The translations under genes were made by a program, and so were the position numbers. The notes beneath the pieces were generated by a model that saw only the letters and a list, made by a program, of their open reading frames with translations, had not been told where the DNA came from and made no database searches. DNA of 64,000 nucleotides, taken from positions 1 to 64,000 of the forward strand of contig NZ_JAHBDK010000019.1 of NCBI RefSeq assembly GCF_019956415.1. The letters run 5' to 3'. The stretch is from Pseudomonas sp. GL-B-19 (lineage in GTDB: Bacteria > Pseudomonadota > Gammaproteobacteria > Pseudomonadales > Pseudomonadaceae). How positions within the stretch are numbered: the stretch's first letter is position 1; every line of letters begins with the position of its first letter. Below are positions 43,695-53,531 of the stretch, piece after piece.

Positions 43695-45227
43695 ATGCCT
43701 GAGCACTTTCGCGCGTTAATTGCCATTCTGGTTATTGCCGGCATCGTTTTTGCCCTCGCACGTCGATCAGCAGCCGACCTGATGGCTGATCGTGACTTCA
43801 CTCGTCGCCGCAATCTTTGGTTCGTGTTGACGCTACTGGCCTTTGTTTCGCACAGTTTCTGGGTGTATGCGGGTATTGCCGCCATCGTTTTGACCTTCGC
43901 ACGAAAAAGCGAGCGCAACCCCGTGGCGCTGTTTTTTATCCTGCTGTTTCTAATCCCGCCGGCTCCGGCAGAAATTCCAGGCTTCGACCTGATCAACTAT
44001 TTTTTTGCCCTTAACCATATTCGTCTGCTGGCATTGTGCGTGTTGCTTCCAGCTTTTTTCGCGCTACGCAGGCAAGCAGACACGGCCTCTTTCGGACGCA
44101 CCTGGCCTGATAAGTTGTTAGCGGCCAACCTGCTACTGATGAGCCTGATTTACCTGCGCGAAACCACGGTCACCGACACGTTGCGCCAAACGCTATATCT
44201 TTTCATCGATGTTTTTTTGCCTTACTACGTCGCCAGTCGGGCCCTCAAGAAACTCAGCGACTTCAAGGACGCCCTATTGGGTTTTGTAATCGCCGCCATG
44301 GTGCTGTCGCTGATTGGTCTCTTCGAATTTTCCCGCAATTGGCTGCTCTACAACGCGCTGATCGATGCCTTGGGCCTACACTGGGAAATGTCTAGCTACT
44401 TGAGCCGTGGAGGCTCACTGCGTGCCAGCGCCACCACCGGCCAAGCCATTGCGCTGGGACTTGTCATCAGTGTAGCGATGGGTTTTTACCTGTTCTTGCA
44501 AAAGGGTGTACGCAGCCGATTTCAGCAACTCCTGGGTGCGCTCCTGCTCGCAGGTGGACTGGTTGCCCCCCTATCGCGAGGCCCTTGGATTGGCGCAGCC
44601 ACGATGATCATGGTGTTCATCGCCACCGGCCGGAACGCTTTCAAACGCCTGATGCTACTGGCGGTCGCCGGAGTCTTTACCCTTTCCCTGCTGGCTATTG
44701 TGCCTGGCGGGCAAAAAGTGCTTGATCTGCTGCCGTTCATCGGCACGATAGAAGTAGAAAACATCACATACCGACAGCGCTTGATTGACAACGCATTGAT
44801 CGTTATCCAGCGCAACCTGTGGCTGGGCTCCTTTGATTACCGCAACACACCAGAAATGCAATCCATGATTCAGGGAGACGGAATCATCGATATCGTTAAC
44901 ACCTATATCGGCGTAGCGCTGTCGTTCGGACTGATTGGATTGACGCTGTTCGTGGCTTTTTTTGTCACTGTACTGTTCAGCATCCGCAAGGCAATGCGTA
45001 CGTTCCCCAACAAAGACGAAGAAGCACGTCGACTTGGACGCGCGCTCCTGGCAACCCTGGCCGGGGCATTGATCACCATCATTACCGTTAGCAGTATTAC
45101 AGTGATCCCCGTGGTGTACTGGTCGGTGGCCGGACTAGGCGTCGCTTATGCTCAAATGGTGCGCAGGCTCAAACACTCCTCGACCGCCGCCACTGCGAGT
45201 GCCGGTGCCAGCCTTCAACTCCGGTAA
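43695..45227 (+). CDS. O-antigen ligase/polymerase-type membrane protein (Wzy/WaaL family)
   Basis: 510 residues with about 11 transmembrane helices and a long periplasmic loop (about residues 335-410, YRQRLIDNALIVIQRNLWLGSFDYRNT) holding the Wzy_C signature region; GGSLRASATTGQAIALGL matches the family core. Polymerises or ligates repeat units in the periplasm. Divergent from the flippase, and followed by the hydrolase gene after 4 bases. Confidence 0.85.
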   Translation: MPEHFRALIAILVIAGIVFALARRSAADLMADRDFTRRRNLWFVLTLLAFVSHSFWVYAGIAAIVLTFARKSERNPVALFFILLFLIPPAPAEIPGFDLINYFFALNHIRLLALCVLLPAFFALRRQADTASFGRTWPDKLLAANLLLMSLIYLRETTVTDTLRQTLYLFIDVFLPYYVASRALKKLSDFKDALLGFVIAAMVLSLIGLFEFSRNWLLYNALIDALGLHWEMSSYLSRGGSLRASATTGQAIALGLVISVAMGFYLFLQKGVRSRFQQLLGALLLAGGLVAPLSRGPWIGAATMIMVFIATGRNAFKRLMLLAVAGVFTLSLLAIVPGGQKVLDLLPFIGTIEVENITYRQRLIDNALIVIQRNLWLGSFDYRNTPEMQSMIQGDGIIDIVNTYIGVALSFGLIGLTLFVAFFVTVLFSIRKAMRTFPNKDEEARRLGRALLATLAGALITIITVSSITVIPVVYWSVAGLGVAYAQMVRRLKHSSTAATASAGASLQLR

Positions 45228-45231
45228 CCCC

Positions 45232-47916
45232 ATGGCCAAATTTTTTCGCCACACCCGTTTGCTGGTTCCGGTTCTTTTGTCTTTTGTTGTTTGGCCGTTT
45301 AGCACCTGGGCGTCAGCCTGGGTCGCCAGTGTCGATGATCAAAGCGGCCTGCCAGTTCTGATCCACGGCGGTAGTCCCGTTGTTTCCTCTTCATTCACCT
45401 TCTTTGAGGGCAACTGGGGCTGGGTGAGTTTTCCAACCGAGTTCAAGATAGACGCCCCCTACAGATACTCCCTCTCAGGCCAGAACAAAGCACTGGATTT
45501 CGACCTGGGTACGAAAATCCAGAAGGAAAACGAGCAGAAACTGACTTGGGATTTTACCCTGGATGCACATAGCACGAAGTTGGACGTGATGGGCGGGGGG
45601 GTCGTCTTCAAGTTCGACCCAGCCCTTTTCTCGGGAGAAATGGGCGAGCCGGTTTTGCTCCCTGACAACAGAGGCTGGTCATGGGGGAATGCACAAGGGC
45701 GACATATCGAGATGCGTTTTGAGCCTGGACTGGCGAGTGTGTACTTTGAACCGGGTAGTCGATCTGAAGTGCGTGCTTTTTTCTACAAAAACACGATCAA
45801 GCCCGGTCATCAGAATTTCAAAGCTACCTTAAGCATATCGGGCGATGTGGCACTTGGCCCCACCACTACCGAGCGCTTCGGCCTGGCGGACCCAAAGAGC
45901 TGGCCGAGTGGCAAGCTCGATTGGAAAACCTCACCGGTCGATCTGTCCTTTCTCAACGCTGATGAAAAACCAGCAGGCAAGCGCGGCTTCGTCAAAGCGT
46001 CCGGCGAGCAACTGCGATTCGCCGACAACACCCCGGCGCGCTTCTGGGGTACCAACATCACGTCTTATGCGCTGTTCCGCACGCCAGACGATGAAATCAA
46101 GCAGCAGGCTAAACGCCTGTCCGCACTTGGTTTCAATCTCGTGCGACTACACCACCATGACTCACCATGGGTCAGTCCCAACATTTTTGGCGACCCTGAC
46201 CTCACGCGGAACACCCAGCAACTAAGCCCGGAGTCGCTGAAAAAAATTGACTGGTGGATCAAGTGTCTCAAAGACGAGGGCATTTATGTATGGCTCGATA
46301 TGCACGTCGAGCGAGCCTTTACTGCAAAAGACAACATTTATGGCTTCGAAGAGATGCCAAAAAACAGCAGTAACCACGCCGATCTCAAGGGCTACGCCTA
46401 CGTAAATATCACCATTCAACAGGCGATGAAGCGTTTTGCCAAAGCCTATTTGACCCATGTAAACACCTATACCGGTCTCGCCTACAAAGACGATCCGGGG
46501 ATCGCCGCAGTATTGATTAGCAACGAAAATGACATTACTCATCACTTTGGAAATGCCCTGCTACCCGACAAGAACGTTCCAAAGCACAACAAGATTTACA
46601 TGGCCGAAGCCGCAGCGTTTGCCAACCAGCACAATCTATCGTCCAGCAAAACCTGGCGTTCCTGGGAGCATGGACCCTCCAAACTGTTCCTCAATGATTT
46701 GGAACGACGTTTCGACGTTGACATGATTCAGTACCTGCGTGATGTGGGAGTGAAGGTCCCCATCGCCACGACCAGTACCTGGGGCGGTGATGGCCTCAGC
46801 TCCCTGCCGGCCCTTACTTCCGGCGACGTAATCGACGCCCACAGCTACGGTGGCCCTGGGCAGCTGGAGAAAAACCCGCTCAACAGCGACGGCTTGATCA
46901 ACTGGATCGCTGCCGGCCAAGTCAGGGGCAAACCTCTGACCGTCACCGAGTGGAACAATGAACCCTTCCCGACACCCGACCGCCACTCGCTGCCACTGTA
47001 TATCGCCGGCACCGCCAGCCACCAAGGCTGGGATGCATTGATGCAATATGCCTACAGTCAGGAACCGCTATCCGGGGAATGGATGACTGCCAGCAACTGG
47101 CACGCCTATAACGACCCCGCACTGCTGGCCACAATGCCTGCCGCCGCTTTGCTCTATCGCCGCGCTGATGTTCGCGAAGCCAGCACGACCTATATCTTCG
47201 CACCGACGCCAGACACCCTGTTCAACCAACTGATCACACCGACTAACTCTGCTCTGCTGCGTACTGCGATGGAGAAAGGCAAGCTGCAAATTGCCATGCC
47301 ACAGACACCAGAATTGCCCTGGTTGCAACAGAGCGTTATCGCAGGCAATGCGCAGGAGTATCACGACCCTGACCAGTCGCTACTAGATGCCAATGCCAAC
47401 GAGTCCACGACAGATACGGGCGAGCTCAAACGCAACTGGAAACAAGGCATCTACACCATCAATACGCCGCGCACCCAGGCCGCCACCGGCTGGATCGGCG
47501 GTGAGTCGATCAGCCTTGGCGACATCCAGGTTCAAGTGAAGACGGCTTATGCCAGTGTGGTAGTGCAAAGCCTGGACGCCGCGCCTGTGAACCTATCGCA
47601 GGATTTACTGATTTCGCTGGGCACCCGCGCCGTCCCCCAGGACGAGGGTAAAACACCTTTTTATGTAGAGCCCCTCGAAGGAACGCTGACCATACAGGCA
47701 CCGCAATACTTGACACTGTTCACCCACGGCACTCTTGGGCAAATGAAAAAACTGCCTGCTACCTACCGTGATGGCCGCTATACAATCAAATTCGACGGCC
47801 AACAGGCGTCGAACTGGTTGTTTTTGAAAAAAGACGTCACTCAAGCCACAGCCTCAAGCAACAAGCAGCCAAGCCCTGTCAACAAATCATCATCCAGCGC
47901 ATCGGCGACTCAATAG
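45232..47916 (+). CDS. Secreted glycoside hydrolase (TIM-barrel clan, GH5/GH42-like)
   Basis: 894 residues. A signal peptide ends STWAS, followed by an N-terminal beta domain (about 30-240). The catalytic barrel starts FWGTNITSYALFRTPDDEIKQQAKRLSALGFNLVRLHHHD. The candidate acid/base Glu lies in VLISNENDITHH and the nucleophile Glu in PLTVTEWNNEPFP. C-terminal beta domains follow. Hydrolases in polysaccharide operons clear misplaced polymer from the periplasm or set chain length; exact family uncertain. Confidence 0.82.
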   Translation: MAKFFRHTRLLVPVLLSFVVWPFSTWASAWVASVDDQSGLPVLIHGGSPVVSSSFTFFEGNWGWVSFPTEFKIDAPYRYSLSGQNKALDFDLGTKIQKENEQKLTWDFTLDAHSTKLDVMGGGVVFKFDPALFSGEMGEPVLLPDNRGWSWGNAQGRHIEMRFEPGLASVYFEPGSRSEVRAFFYKNTIKPGHQNFKATLSISGDVALGPTTTERFGLADPKSWPSGKLDWKTSPVDLSFLNADEKPAGKRGFVKASGEQLRFADNTPARFWGTNITSYALFRTPDDEIKQQAKRLSALGFNLVRLHHHDSPWVSPNIFGDPDLTRNTQQLSPESLKKIDWWIKCLKDEGIYVWLDMHVERAFTAKDNIYGFEEMPKNSSNHADLKGYAYVNITIQQAMKRFAKAYLTHVNTYTGLAYKDDPGIAAVLISNENDITHHFGNALLPDKNVPKHNKIYMAEAAAFANQHNLSSSKTWRSWEHGPSKLFLNDLERRFDVDMIQYLRDVGVKVPIATTSTWGGDGLSSLPALTSGDVIDAHSYGGPGQLEKNPLNSDGLINWIAAGQVRGKPLTVTEWNNEPFPTPDRHSLPLYIAGTASHQGWDALMQYAYSQEPLSGEWMTASNWHAYNDPALLATMPAAALLYRRADVREASTTYIFAPTPDTLFNQLITPTNSALLRTAMEKGKLQIAMPQTPELPWLQQSVIAGNAQEYHDPDQSLLDANANESTTDTGELKRNWKQGIYTINTPRTQAATGWIGGESISLGDIQVQVKTAYASVVVQSLDAAPVNLSQDLLISLGTRAVPQDEGKTPFYVEPLEGTLTIQAPQYLTLFTHGTLGQMKKLPATYRDGRYTIKFDGQQASNWLFLKKDVTQATASSNKQPSPVNKSSSSASATQ

Positions 47917-47997
47917 CCAACTAATCTTTTAACGCGATAGTCAGCGGGATCGCACTGACGTTTCAATCTGTGCTTGCTCAGGGGAGTGGAGGTCGGG

Positions 47998-48975
47998 ATG
48001 AAATTTTTGGTTATTGGTGGCGCGGGTTATATCGGCTCTCACATGGTCAAGCAGCTACTGGGCGCCTGTCACGAACTGGTGGTGGCAGACAACTTTTCAA
48101 CAGGCCATCGCGGCGCGTTGATGGGCGGGAAACTGGTCGAACTGGACATTGCCGACGAGCAATCGCTGGACGCCCTGTTTGCGGAACACCACTTTGATGC
48201 CGTGTTCCACTTCGCCTCTTTTATACAGGTGGGCGAGTCCGTCACTGAACCTGCCAAGTATTATCAAAATAACGTTTGCGCCACCCTGACGCTGGTAAAA
48301 GCCATGGTTCGCGCCAGAGTTAAAAACTTTATTTTTTCCTCGAGCGCCGCCGTCTATGGCGACCCGGTGTATGTACCTGTCGATGAGAAGCATCCCAAGG
48401 CCGCGATCAACCCCTATGGTCGGAGCAAGTGGATGGTGGAGCAGGTGCTTGAAGACTTCGACCGCGCCTACGGGCTCAAATCTGTCTGCCTGCGCTACTT
48501 TAATGCCGCCGGTGCAGACCCTGAAGGACAGCTGGGTGAACGTCATGAACCGGAAACACACCTGCTGCCACTGATCCTGCAAGCGGCCTCTGGCAGGCGC
48601 ACATCAATCACCGTCTATGGCCGTGATTACGACACGCCTGACGGTACCTGCATTCGCGACTATGTCCACGTTGTCGATCTCGTTGCGGCTCACGCGCTTG
48701 CAGTGGATTACCTGCGCGATGGAGGTGCAAGCACGGCGTTCAACCTCGGCAATGGCCAAGGTTTCTCTGTACAGCAAGTGATTGACACCGCGCGCTACGT
48801 GACCGGGAAAAATATCTGCGTGAGCGAAGCGCCGCGACGGGCCGGGGATCCGCCTCGCCTGGTGGCTGATTCCCGGAGGGCCAATACATTGCTTGGCTGG
48901 CAACCGCGATTTTCCTCACTTGAACAGATAGTGGCGCACGCCTGGATCTGGGAGCAGAAGTATCCCTGGAATTGA
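47998..48975 (+). CDS. galE: UDP-glucose 4-epimerase
   Basis: 325 residues. NAD-binding GGAGYIGSHMVKQLL, catalytic Ser region SSSAAVYGDP and YxxxK in YGRSKWMVE, then CLRYFNAAGADPEGQLGE: complete GalE. Interconverts UDP-glucose and UDP-galactose to supply the polymer. ATG follows GTGGAGGTCGGG. An 81-base gap separates it from the hydrolase gene; its 3' end converges with the tyrosine kinase gene. Confidence 0.93.
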   Translation: MKFLVIGGAGYIGSHMVKQLLGACHELVVADNFSTGHRGALMGGKLVELDIADEQSLDALFAEHHFDAVFHFASFIQVGESVTEPAKYYQNNVCATLTLVKAMVRARVKNFIFSSSAAVYGDPVYVPVDEKHPKAAINPYGRSKWMVEQVLEDFDRAYGLKSVCLRYFNAAGADPEGQLGERHEPETHLLPLILQAASGRRTSITVYGRDYDTPDGTCIRDYVHVVDLVAAHALAVDYLRDGGASTAFNLGNGQGFSVQQVIDTARYVTGKNICVSEAPRRAGDPPRLVADSRRANTLLGWQPRFSSLEQIVAHAWIWEQKYPWN

Positions 48976-49024
48976 ACGTCGGTGCTGGCGAAAACACCGA
49001 GCGCCTCTGGCGGACGCAGTACTA

Positions 49025-49813
49025 CTAGTAGTAAGAGGTTCTGGGCTCGGCTTTGTTTAGCACTGTGCCGATCAGATTGGCTGTCGCCAGGTGATGCAGG
49101 CTTTCCTCGATCTCTTTCTTGCTGTTCATGCCGTTGGCGACCACAAGCAGGACGCAATCGAATTTAGGCAAGACCGTAATCACCTCGTCCGAACTCAACA
49201 CCGGTGGCAAGTCGAAAATCACAATACGCGAGTCGTAGCGCTCACGAAGATCGCTAATCAAAAGGCTCACCGCGGGTGATGACAGCACCTCTGCTGAGAG
49301 AGGAATCGGCTCTCGTGTCGGCAGGACTACAAACCGCGGCAAGGTCGGATTGATCAGCACGTCCTGCAGTTCAGCTTCATTGGCGAGCAACTCATTGAGC
49401 GACTTTTCCATCGGAATACCCAGGCAGCCCCCCACCCTCGGACGACGCAAGTCGAAGTCCACAAGCAACGCCGTCTTGGTGGTGTGATGCGCGATGCTCA
49501 TCGCCAGGTTGATCGCCACTACCGTTTTACCTGAGTCCGGGGTCGGTGAGGTGATGGCAAGCGTGCGCCAGCCATTTTCCTCCATGGCTTTCAAAACCTG
49601 CGTACGTAGCAAATCGAAAGCCCCGCTCATACTCGAATTCTTGTTGTAAGCCACAATGCGATGACGCTCAAGGTGGTCTGCCCGCAAAGGTACAACCTTG
49701 GTTTGCACATAACTGAGGGCATTGAGCGTTGGAGGCTGCTCTGTCGATGTGATCACGAGACCTGACGAAGCCTGTTGCTCGGCTATATCGCTCGCTGACT
49801 TGATGATTTCCAT
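49025..49813 (-). CDS. Bacterial tyrosine autokinase, CpsD/CapB-like
   Basis: 262 residues. Walker A TSPTPDSGKTVVAIN, Walker A' ALLVDFDLRRPRVG, Walker B IVIFDLPPVLSSDE. The C-terminal tyrosine cluster is reduced to TSYY. The kinase is separate from its membrane activator (next gene), as in Gram-positive CapA/CapB systems, whereas Wzc of enterobacteria is fused. Controls polymer length and export through phosphorylation cycles. Confidence 0.88.
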   Translation of the reverse strand: MEIIKSASDIAEQQASSGLVITSTEQPPTLNALSYVQTKVVPLRADHLERHRIVAYNKNSSMSGAFDLLRTQVLKAMEENGWRTLAITSPTPDSGKTVVAINLAMSIAHHTTKTALLVDFDLRRPRVGGCLGIPMEKSLNELLANEAELQDVLINPTLPRFVVLPTREPIPLSAEVLSSPAVSLLISDLRERYDSRIVIFDLPPVLSSDEVITVLPKFDCVLLVVANGMNSKKEIEESLHHLATANLIGTVLNKAEPRTSYY

Positions 49814-49824
49814 GACTATATTCC

Positions 49825-51390
49825 TTATTCAAACCGCGCCAGAGCCTTGAACACCATCTGGTCCACCGGCATGTAGAAGAAGTGCACGAGGATCAATAGG
49901 CACGCGATCAACACGAATCCACAGAGGATCAGAAACCTTCGCAACCGCTTGCGGTGTGCGAGTTCCGCCTTGGTGTGAATGTAGGGAATGGTGCCCAATA
50001 CGCGTCGACCCAACACACTGGCCAGAGCCTCAACACCACGCACGCGCTGATTCAGCATCTCCAGCAGCATGACCAGTGCTCCAGTGCCTACCGGGGCGAG
50101 CAAAAAGCCCATGGCAACCACTTTCTTACGGTTGGGCCTGACTGGCTTCTCGGGCATCAGTGGCGACTCAAGAAGAACAAAACGCTCGGCCTTGTTTTCC
50201 TGTTCCAGGCTTTCTGAAATTTTCGCCCCCATCTCCTTGGTGCGAATCTCCTCATATTTTTTACGAGCGTTTTCATGGTCACGCATCAGCGTGACCATGC
50301 CGCGCTCGACTTGCGGCGTCTCAAGAATCTGCGCCTCGTAGGCCTCTATTTTGCCGAGTATTTCCCGCTTCTGATCGGCCAGCGACTTGATGCGCGCTTC
50401 TGAAGCCGCGACCCGGGCCTGCGCCTTGGCAACATCCAGACTAACCGGGCTCACTGCACCTGCTCCGGTACCCTGGGCAACCTCAAGTGCAGCAATTTTG
50501 CGTTTGACGGCGCGCACATCAGGGTGAGCTTGCGTATAGATCGACAGCAATCTGGTGTACTCCGCCTTGAGGCTACCCAGATCCTGCGGCTTCTCCGCTG
50601 CCGCACCATACGCCCCGGGTTTGCTCGCGACACCGGCGCTGGCGGCGGAAACTTCCAACTCATTGAAGCGCAATTCCTCACGGGCAGCCTTGTAGTCTCG
50701 GTCGACTTCCTTAAGCTCGGTTTCGGCGCGCGACAGCATATCCATACGCAATTTCTGATGCTCAGGCAGCGCGTTGCTGTGAGCCTGCTTGAAGTCCGCC
50801 AGCCGGTTCTCCAGGGTTTCCAGTTCAACCCTGAGTTTGTCTGCCTCCTGCGTCAGGAACTCCGTCGTCTCACTGGCTCGTTCGGTGCGCTGCCTGATGT
50901 TCTCATCCAGAAACAGTGTCGCCAGCTCGTTGGCTACTTTGTTGGCGATCTCTGGTTGCCTGTGTTCAAAGCTAACGCGGAAAGCAATTGTCACCTCTCC
51001 GCGCCCCTTGACGGCAGCACTGACGAGGGAAACGGCAATCGCATTGCGCATTTCATCGATCTTCTCGGTGACGCTCGACTGCTGGCTTTGCGAAGAAAAT
51101 AAATTGTATTTGTCGATGATCTCTTGCAGGTGCTCGCGGGTCATCACGCGCTGGCGAATGACTTCGATGCGCTCATCGGCAAAGGTATTGTTGTTTGCCG
51201 CAACCAGGTCTGGCGAAATCTGCTGGGACTCAACCAGAATAGTACTGGACGACTCATAGACGGGAGGGATGGAGATCGCGACCAAGACACTCACCGCGAG
51301 TATTGCCGCGATACTCACGACCACCAACACGGCTCGATGCTTGATGATTGCGATGTAGTCGTTGACCGACATTTCGTATTCAGAGGCCAT
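49825..51390 (-). CDS. Wzz/GumC-type chain-length and co-polymerase protein
   Basis: 521 residues: an N-terminal Wzz domain with a transmembrane helix (about 18-40), a long coiled-coil region (about 165-390), and a second transmembrane helix near 495 after PVRPNRKKVV (the Pro-rich GumC motif). Lies 11 bases upstream of the tyrosine kinase, which it should activate. Start ATG 51390; GTG 51399 is possible. Confidence 0.88.
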   Translation of the reverse strand: MASEYEMSVNDYIAIIKHRAVLVVVSIAAILAVSVLVAISIPPVYESSSTILVESQQISPDLVAANNNTFADERIEVIRQRVMTREHLQEIIDKYNLFSSQSQQSSVTEKIDEMRNAIAVSLVSAAVKGRGEVTIAFRVSFEHRQPEIANKVANELATLFLDENIRQRTERASETTEFLTQEADKLRVELETLENRLADFKQAHSNALPEHQKLRMDMLSRAETELKEVDRDYKAAREELRFNELEVSAASAGVASKPGAYGAAAEKPQDLGSLKAEYTRLLSIYTQAHPDVRAVKRKIAALEVAQGTGAGAVSPVSLDVAKAQARVAASEARIKSLADQKREILGKIEAYEAQILETPQVERGMVTLMRDHENARKKYEEIRTKEMGAKISESLEQENKAERFVLLESPLMPEKPVRPNRKKVVAMGFLLAPVGTGALVMLLEMLNQRVRGVEALASVLGRRVLGTIPYIHTKAELAHRKRLRRFLILCGFVLIACLLILVHFFYMPVDQMVFKALARFE

Positions 51391-51410
51391 AGTTCTCACA
51401 ACGTTGAATT

Positions 51411-52556
51411 TCAGAGTTCGGGGTAACTATAGGTCAGGGTTAACCCGACGACGTTAGCGCTGGCATCCGGCAAGCCATCTTGCTGGTGTTGTTTGTAAGT
51501 GAAGGATAGGCGCGCAACCCAAAAAGGTGAGAATTCTCGACTGGCCCAGACATTGAAATTTCGCAGGGTATTGGACGTATCGCCTTTGTTTTTTTGCCAT
51601 GAGGTATCCAGACCGGTACGACTGAGCTCGTCGATGGAATAACTCCATGTCCCCCGCAGATTATTACTCTCGACGAACCCGCCATCGCCGTTGGCGATCG
51701 TACTGCGACTGGCGTCGAGCGTTGTGTCAAAACGCTCGCCGGCATAGTGCAAAGTGAACCCGCCTTGACCTGTGGGATTGCTGTCCGTACCCGTGACCTG
51801 GTTGACACCAGCGTACACGGCCCCCTCCAGTTGCTCGGAGATTTTAAAGTTCAAACCTACAGTGGGGGTGTAGCTGTTTGAGGATGCAAGCCCGGAGCCC
51901 GACTCAGGCTCATAGCGACTCGCGGAAAAACCCGTGACGAGTACGACGCGTTCGCTCCAGTCATAATTCAAGCTTAGGCGGTTCGAAAGCTCGTCATAGC
52001 TGGTCAGAGAATTAATATCGTATTTGAAGTCTGTGTATTCAGTCTTATTGACCAAGGTACTTCGTTCGCTAAGCGCGGTGCGCCAATTGCCGCCCAACGA
52101 ATATTGCTTTTGCGTACCATCGGCGGCAATCACACCCGTTTCCTGAACCACACTGGAGAGCGTCGAGTTCTCGACATAGCTCGCCGTAAGTCCATACGCC
52201 CCTGTTTCGGTCTCACGTTGCCACCCTAGAAGCAGTTTTGGGTCTTCACGGTTGCTAACGACGGATGTATCAGACGAGCGCACGATGTTCAATCCGAGAC
52301 CGATATTCAACTGATCCTGGTCGGAAGTTCCCATGAAGCTCACATCGGGAGTAATAATCGTCCGTGTCACCGCCTTCTCGTTGTTCCCAACAAGCAGTGG
52401 ATTGCTATCGTGTTCTACAGTCGTTGGCAGTGCGATTGCTGATTGCCAGGTGGCAGCATAGGCCGCCCCCGAACACGGCAAAACAAAGATCGCCGTCGCA
52501 ACCCCGGCCCCTCGTAGTACAAGCAAGCTAAACCCTAATATCTCGCGCAAAATCAA
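51411..52556 (-). CDS. Outer-membrane beta-barrel of the exopolysaccharide locus
   Basis: 381 residues. A signal peptide (ending AAYAATW) is followed by alternating amphipathic strands to a C-terminal YSYPEL. No copper, heme or enzymatic motif. Such barrels accompany Wza/Wzz pairs in exopolysaccharide loci and are predicted secretion or anchoring partners. Overlaps the Wza-type gene by 4 bases. Confidence 0.72.
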   Translation of the reverse strand: MILREILGFSLLVLRGAGVATAIFVLPCSGAAYAATWQSAIALPTTVEHDSNPLLVGNNEKAVTRTIITPDVSFMGTSDQDQLNIGLGLNIVRSSDTSVVSNREDPKLLLGWQRETETGAYGLTASYVENSTLSSVVQETGVIAADGTQKQYSLGGNWRTALSERSTLVNKTEYTDFKYDINSLTSYDELSNRLSLNYDWSERVVLVTGFSASRYEPESGSGLASSNSYTPTVGLNFKISEQLEGAVYAGVNQVTGTDSNPTGQGGFTLHYAGERFDTTLDASRSTIANGDGGFVESNNLRGTWSYSIDELSRTGLDTSWQKNKGDTSNTLRNFNVWASREFSPFWVARLSFTYKQHQQDGLPDASANVVGLTLTYSYPEL

Positions 52557-53098
52557 GGCACGACCAGCGTATCGCCGGCCTGGAGTTCATAGTTGGTGGA
52601 CATATCACGTCCGGAGATCAAATCGCTGTAATGGACGGGCAGTACCTGTTTGTTGCGCACAATTTTTATGGCGTCTTTGTCCGCGAATTTGTCGAGCCCA
52701 CCTGCCATACTCAACACTTGCAGTACTGCAGTTGGACCTGCCAACTGCACTGAACCGGGTTTCAGCACTTTGCCCTGCGCGTAGACGATATTGCCCTTGG
52801 GGTCCCTGACGACAACGCTCACGTTCGGATCGGGTATGAACGCTTCGAGCTTTTTGGCAATTACCTTTTCGACTGCCGTGGAATCAAGCCCCGCAACCTC
52901 GACTCGCCCCACCAGCGGAAAAGTGATGCTGCCATCGGGAAGTACATGCACTTCCTCTTTTAGAGTCTCCTCGCGCCAAACGGTAATAACAATGACATCC
53001 CCGCGATTTAGCAGGTAAACCGAGTTTTTTTCGTTGGCACTGGTAATGCTGGGCCAAACAACCAGCGCACAGAGCGCAGATAACAATAAACGCAACAT
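52553..53098 (-). CDS. Wza-type polysaccharide export protein (SLBB domain)
   Basis: 181 residues. ATG 53098 follows GGAGGGATCCC; signal peptide ends TSANE. The Poly_export domain (YLLNRGDVIVITVWREETL ... VLPDGSITFPLVGRVEVAG) and one SLBB domain (VYAQGKVLKPGSVQLAGP) are present. It is about half the length of E. coli Wza, lacks a lipobox Cys and the C-terminal amphipathic helix; the adjacent beta-barrel may provide the outer-membrane pore instead. First gene of the operon. Confidence 0.87.
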   Translation of the reverse strand: MLRLLLSALCALVVWPSITSANEKNSVYLLNRGDVIVITVWREETLKEEVHVLPDGSITFPLVGRVEVAGLDSTAVEKVIAKKLEAFIPDPNVSVVVRDPKGNIVYAQGKVLKPGSVQLAGPTAVLQVLSMAGGLDKFADKDAIKIVRNKQVLPVHYSDLISGRDMSTNYELQAGDTLVVP

Positions 53099-53531
53099 TG
53101 GGATCCCTCCGCCTAAGCAGCCATGCAAGGAGTCTCACACAAAAACGGAGTCAATTCACTCACTCCCATTTTATGCCAAAGAAACCATAAGACAGCACCT
53201 GCATCAAGCTTGTCGGCGGTAAATTTCATTTAGTATGGCCTCAGATAGCGAAATTTTAATATTTAACAATGACTTGAATCTAAATACTCCCCCCTGGCTT
53301 TTCCACGTCAAATTAACTGCATCATGGTCGTCCGAAAATTCCGCTCAACTGAAACACCGCCAGCCACAGCCACTATAACCACCCCCTTCGCGCGCTTTTT
53401 GTCAGAAAATCAGCCGACGTCAACTTCAATCAATCGAACATCAAGTAAAAGCATTTGAAATTCATATATTCGAACGACAGTAAAAATTACCACCAGAACA
53501 ACTGGCATCGCCAAAAACATGAAGACGTCAA
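53099..53531. other. AT-rich intergenic leader upstream of the export operon
   Basis: A 433-base stretch, markedly AT-rich (TTTTAATATTTAAC near 53250), with no credible gene. It should hold the promoter of the minus-strand export operon, but I could not place one with confidence. Confidence 0.4.

Noticed and set aside
53210..53222. ops/JUMPstart element (GGCGGTA) upstream of the export operon
   Set aside because: The match is short and on the strand opposite to the operon it would serve.
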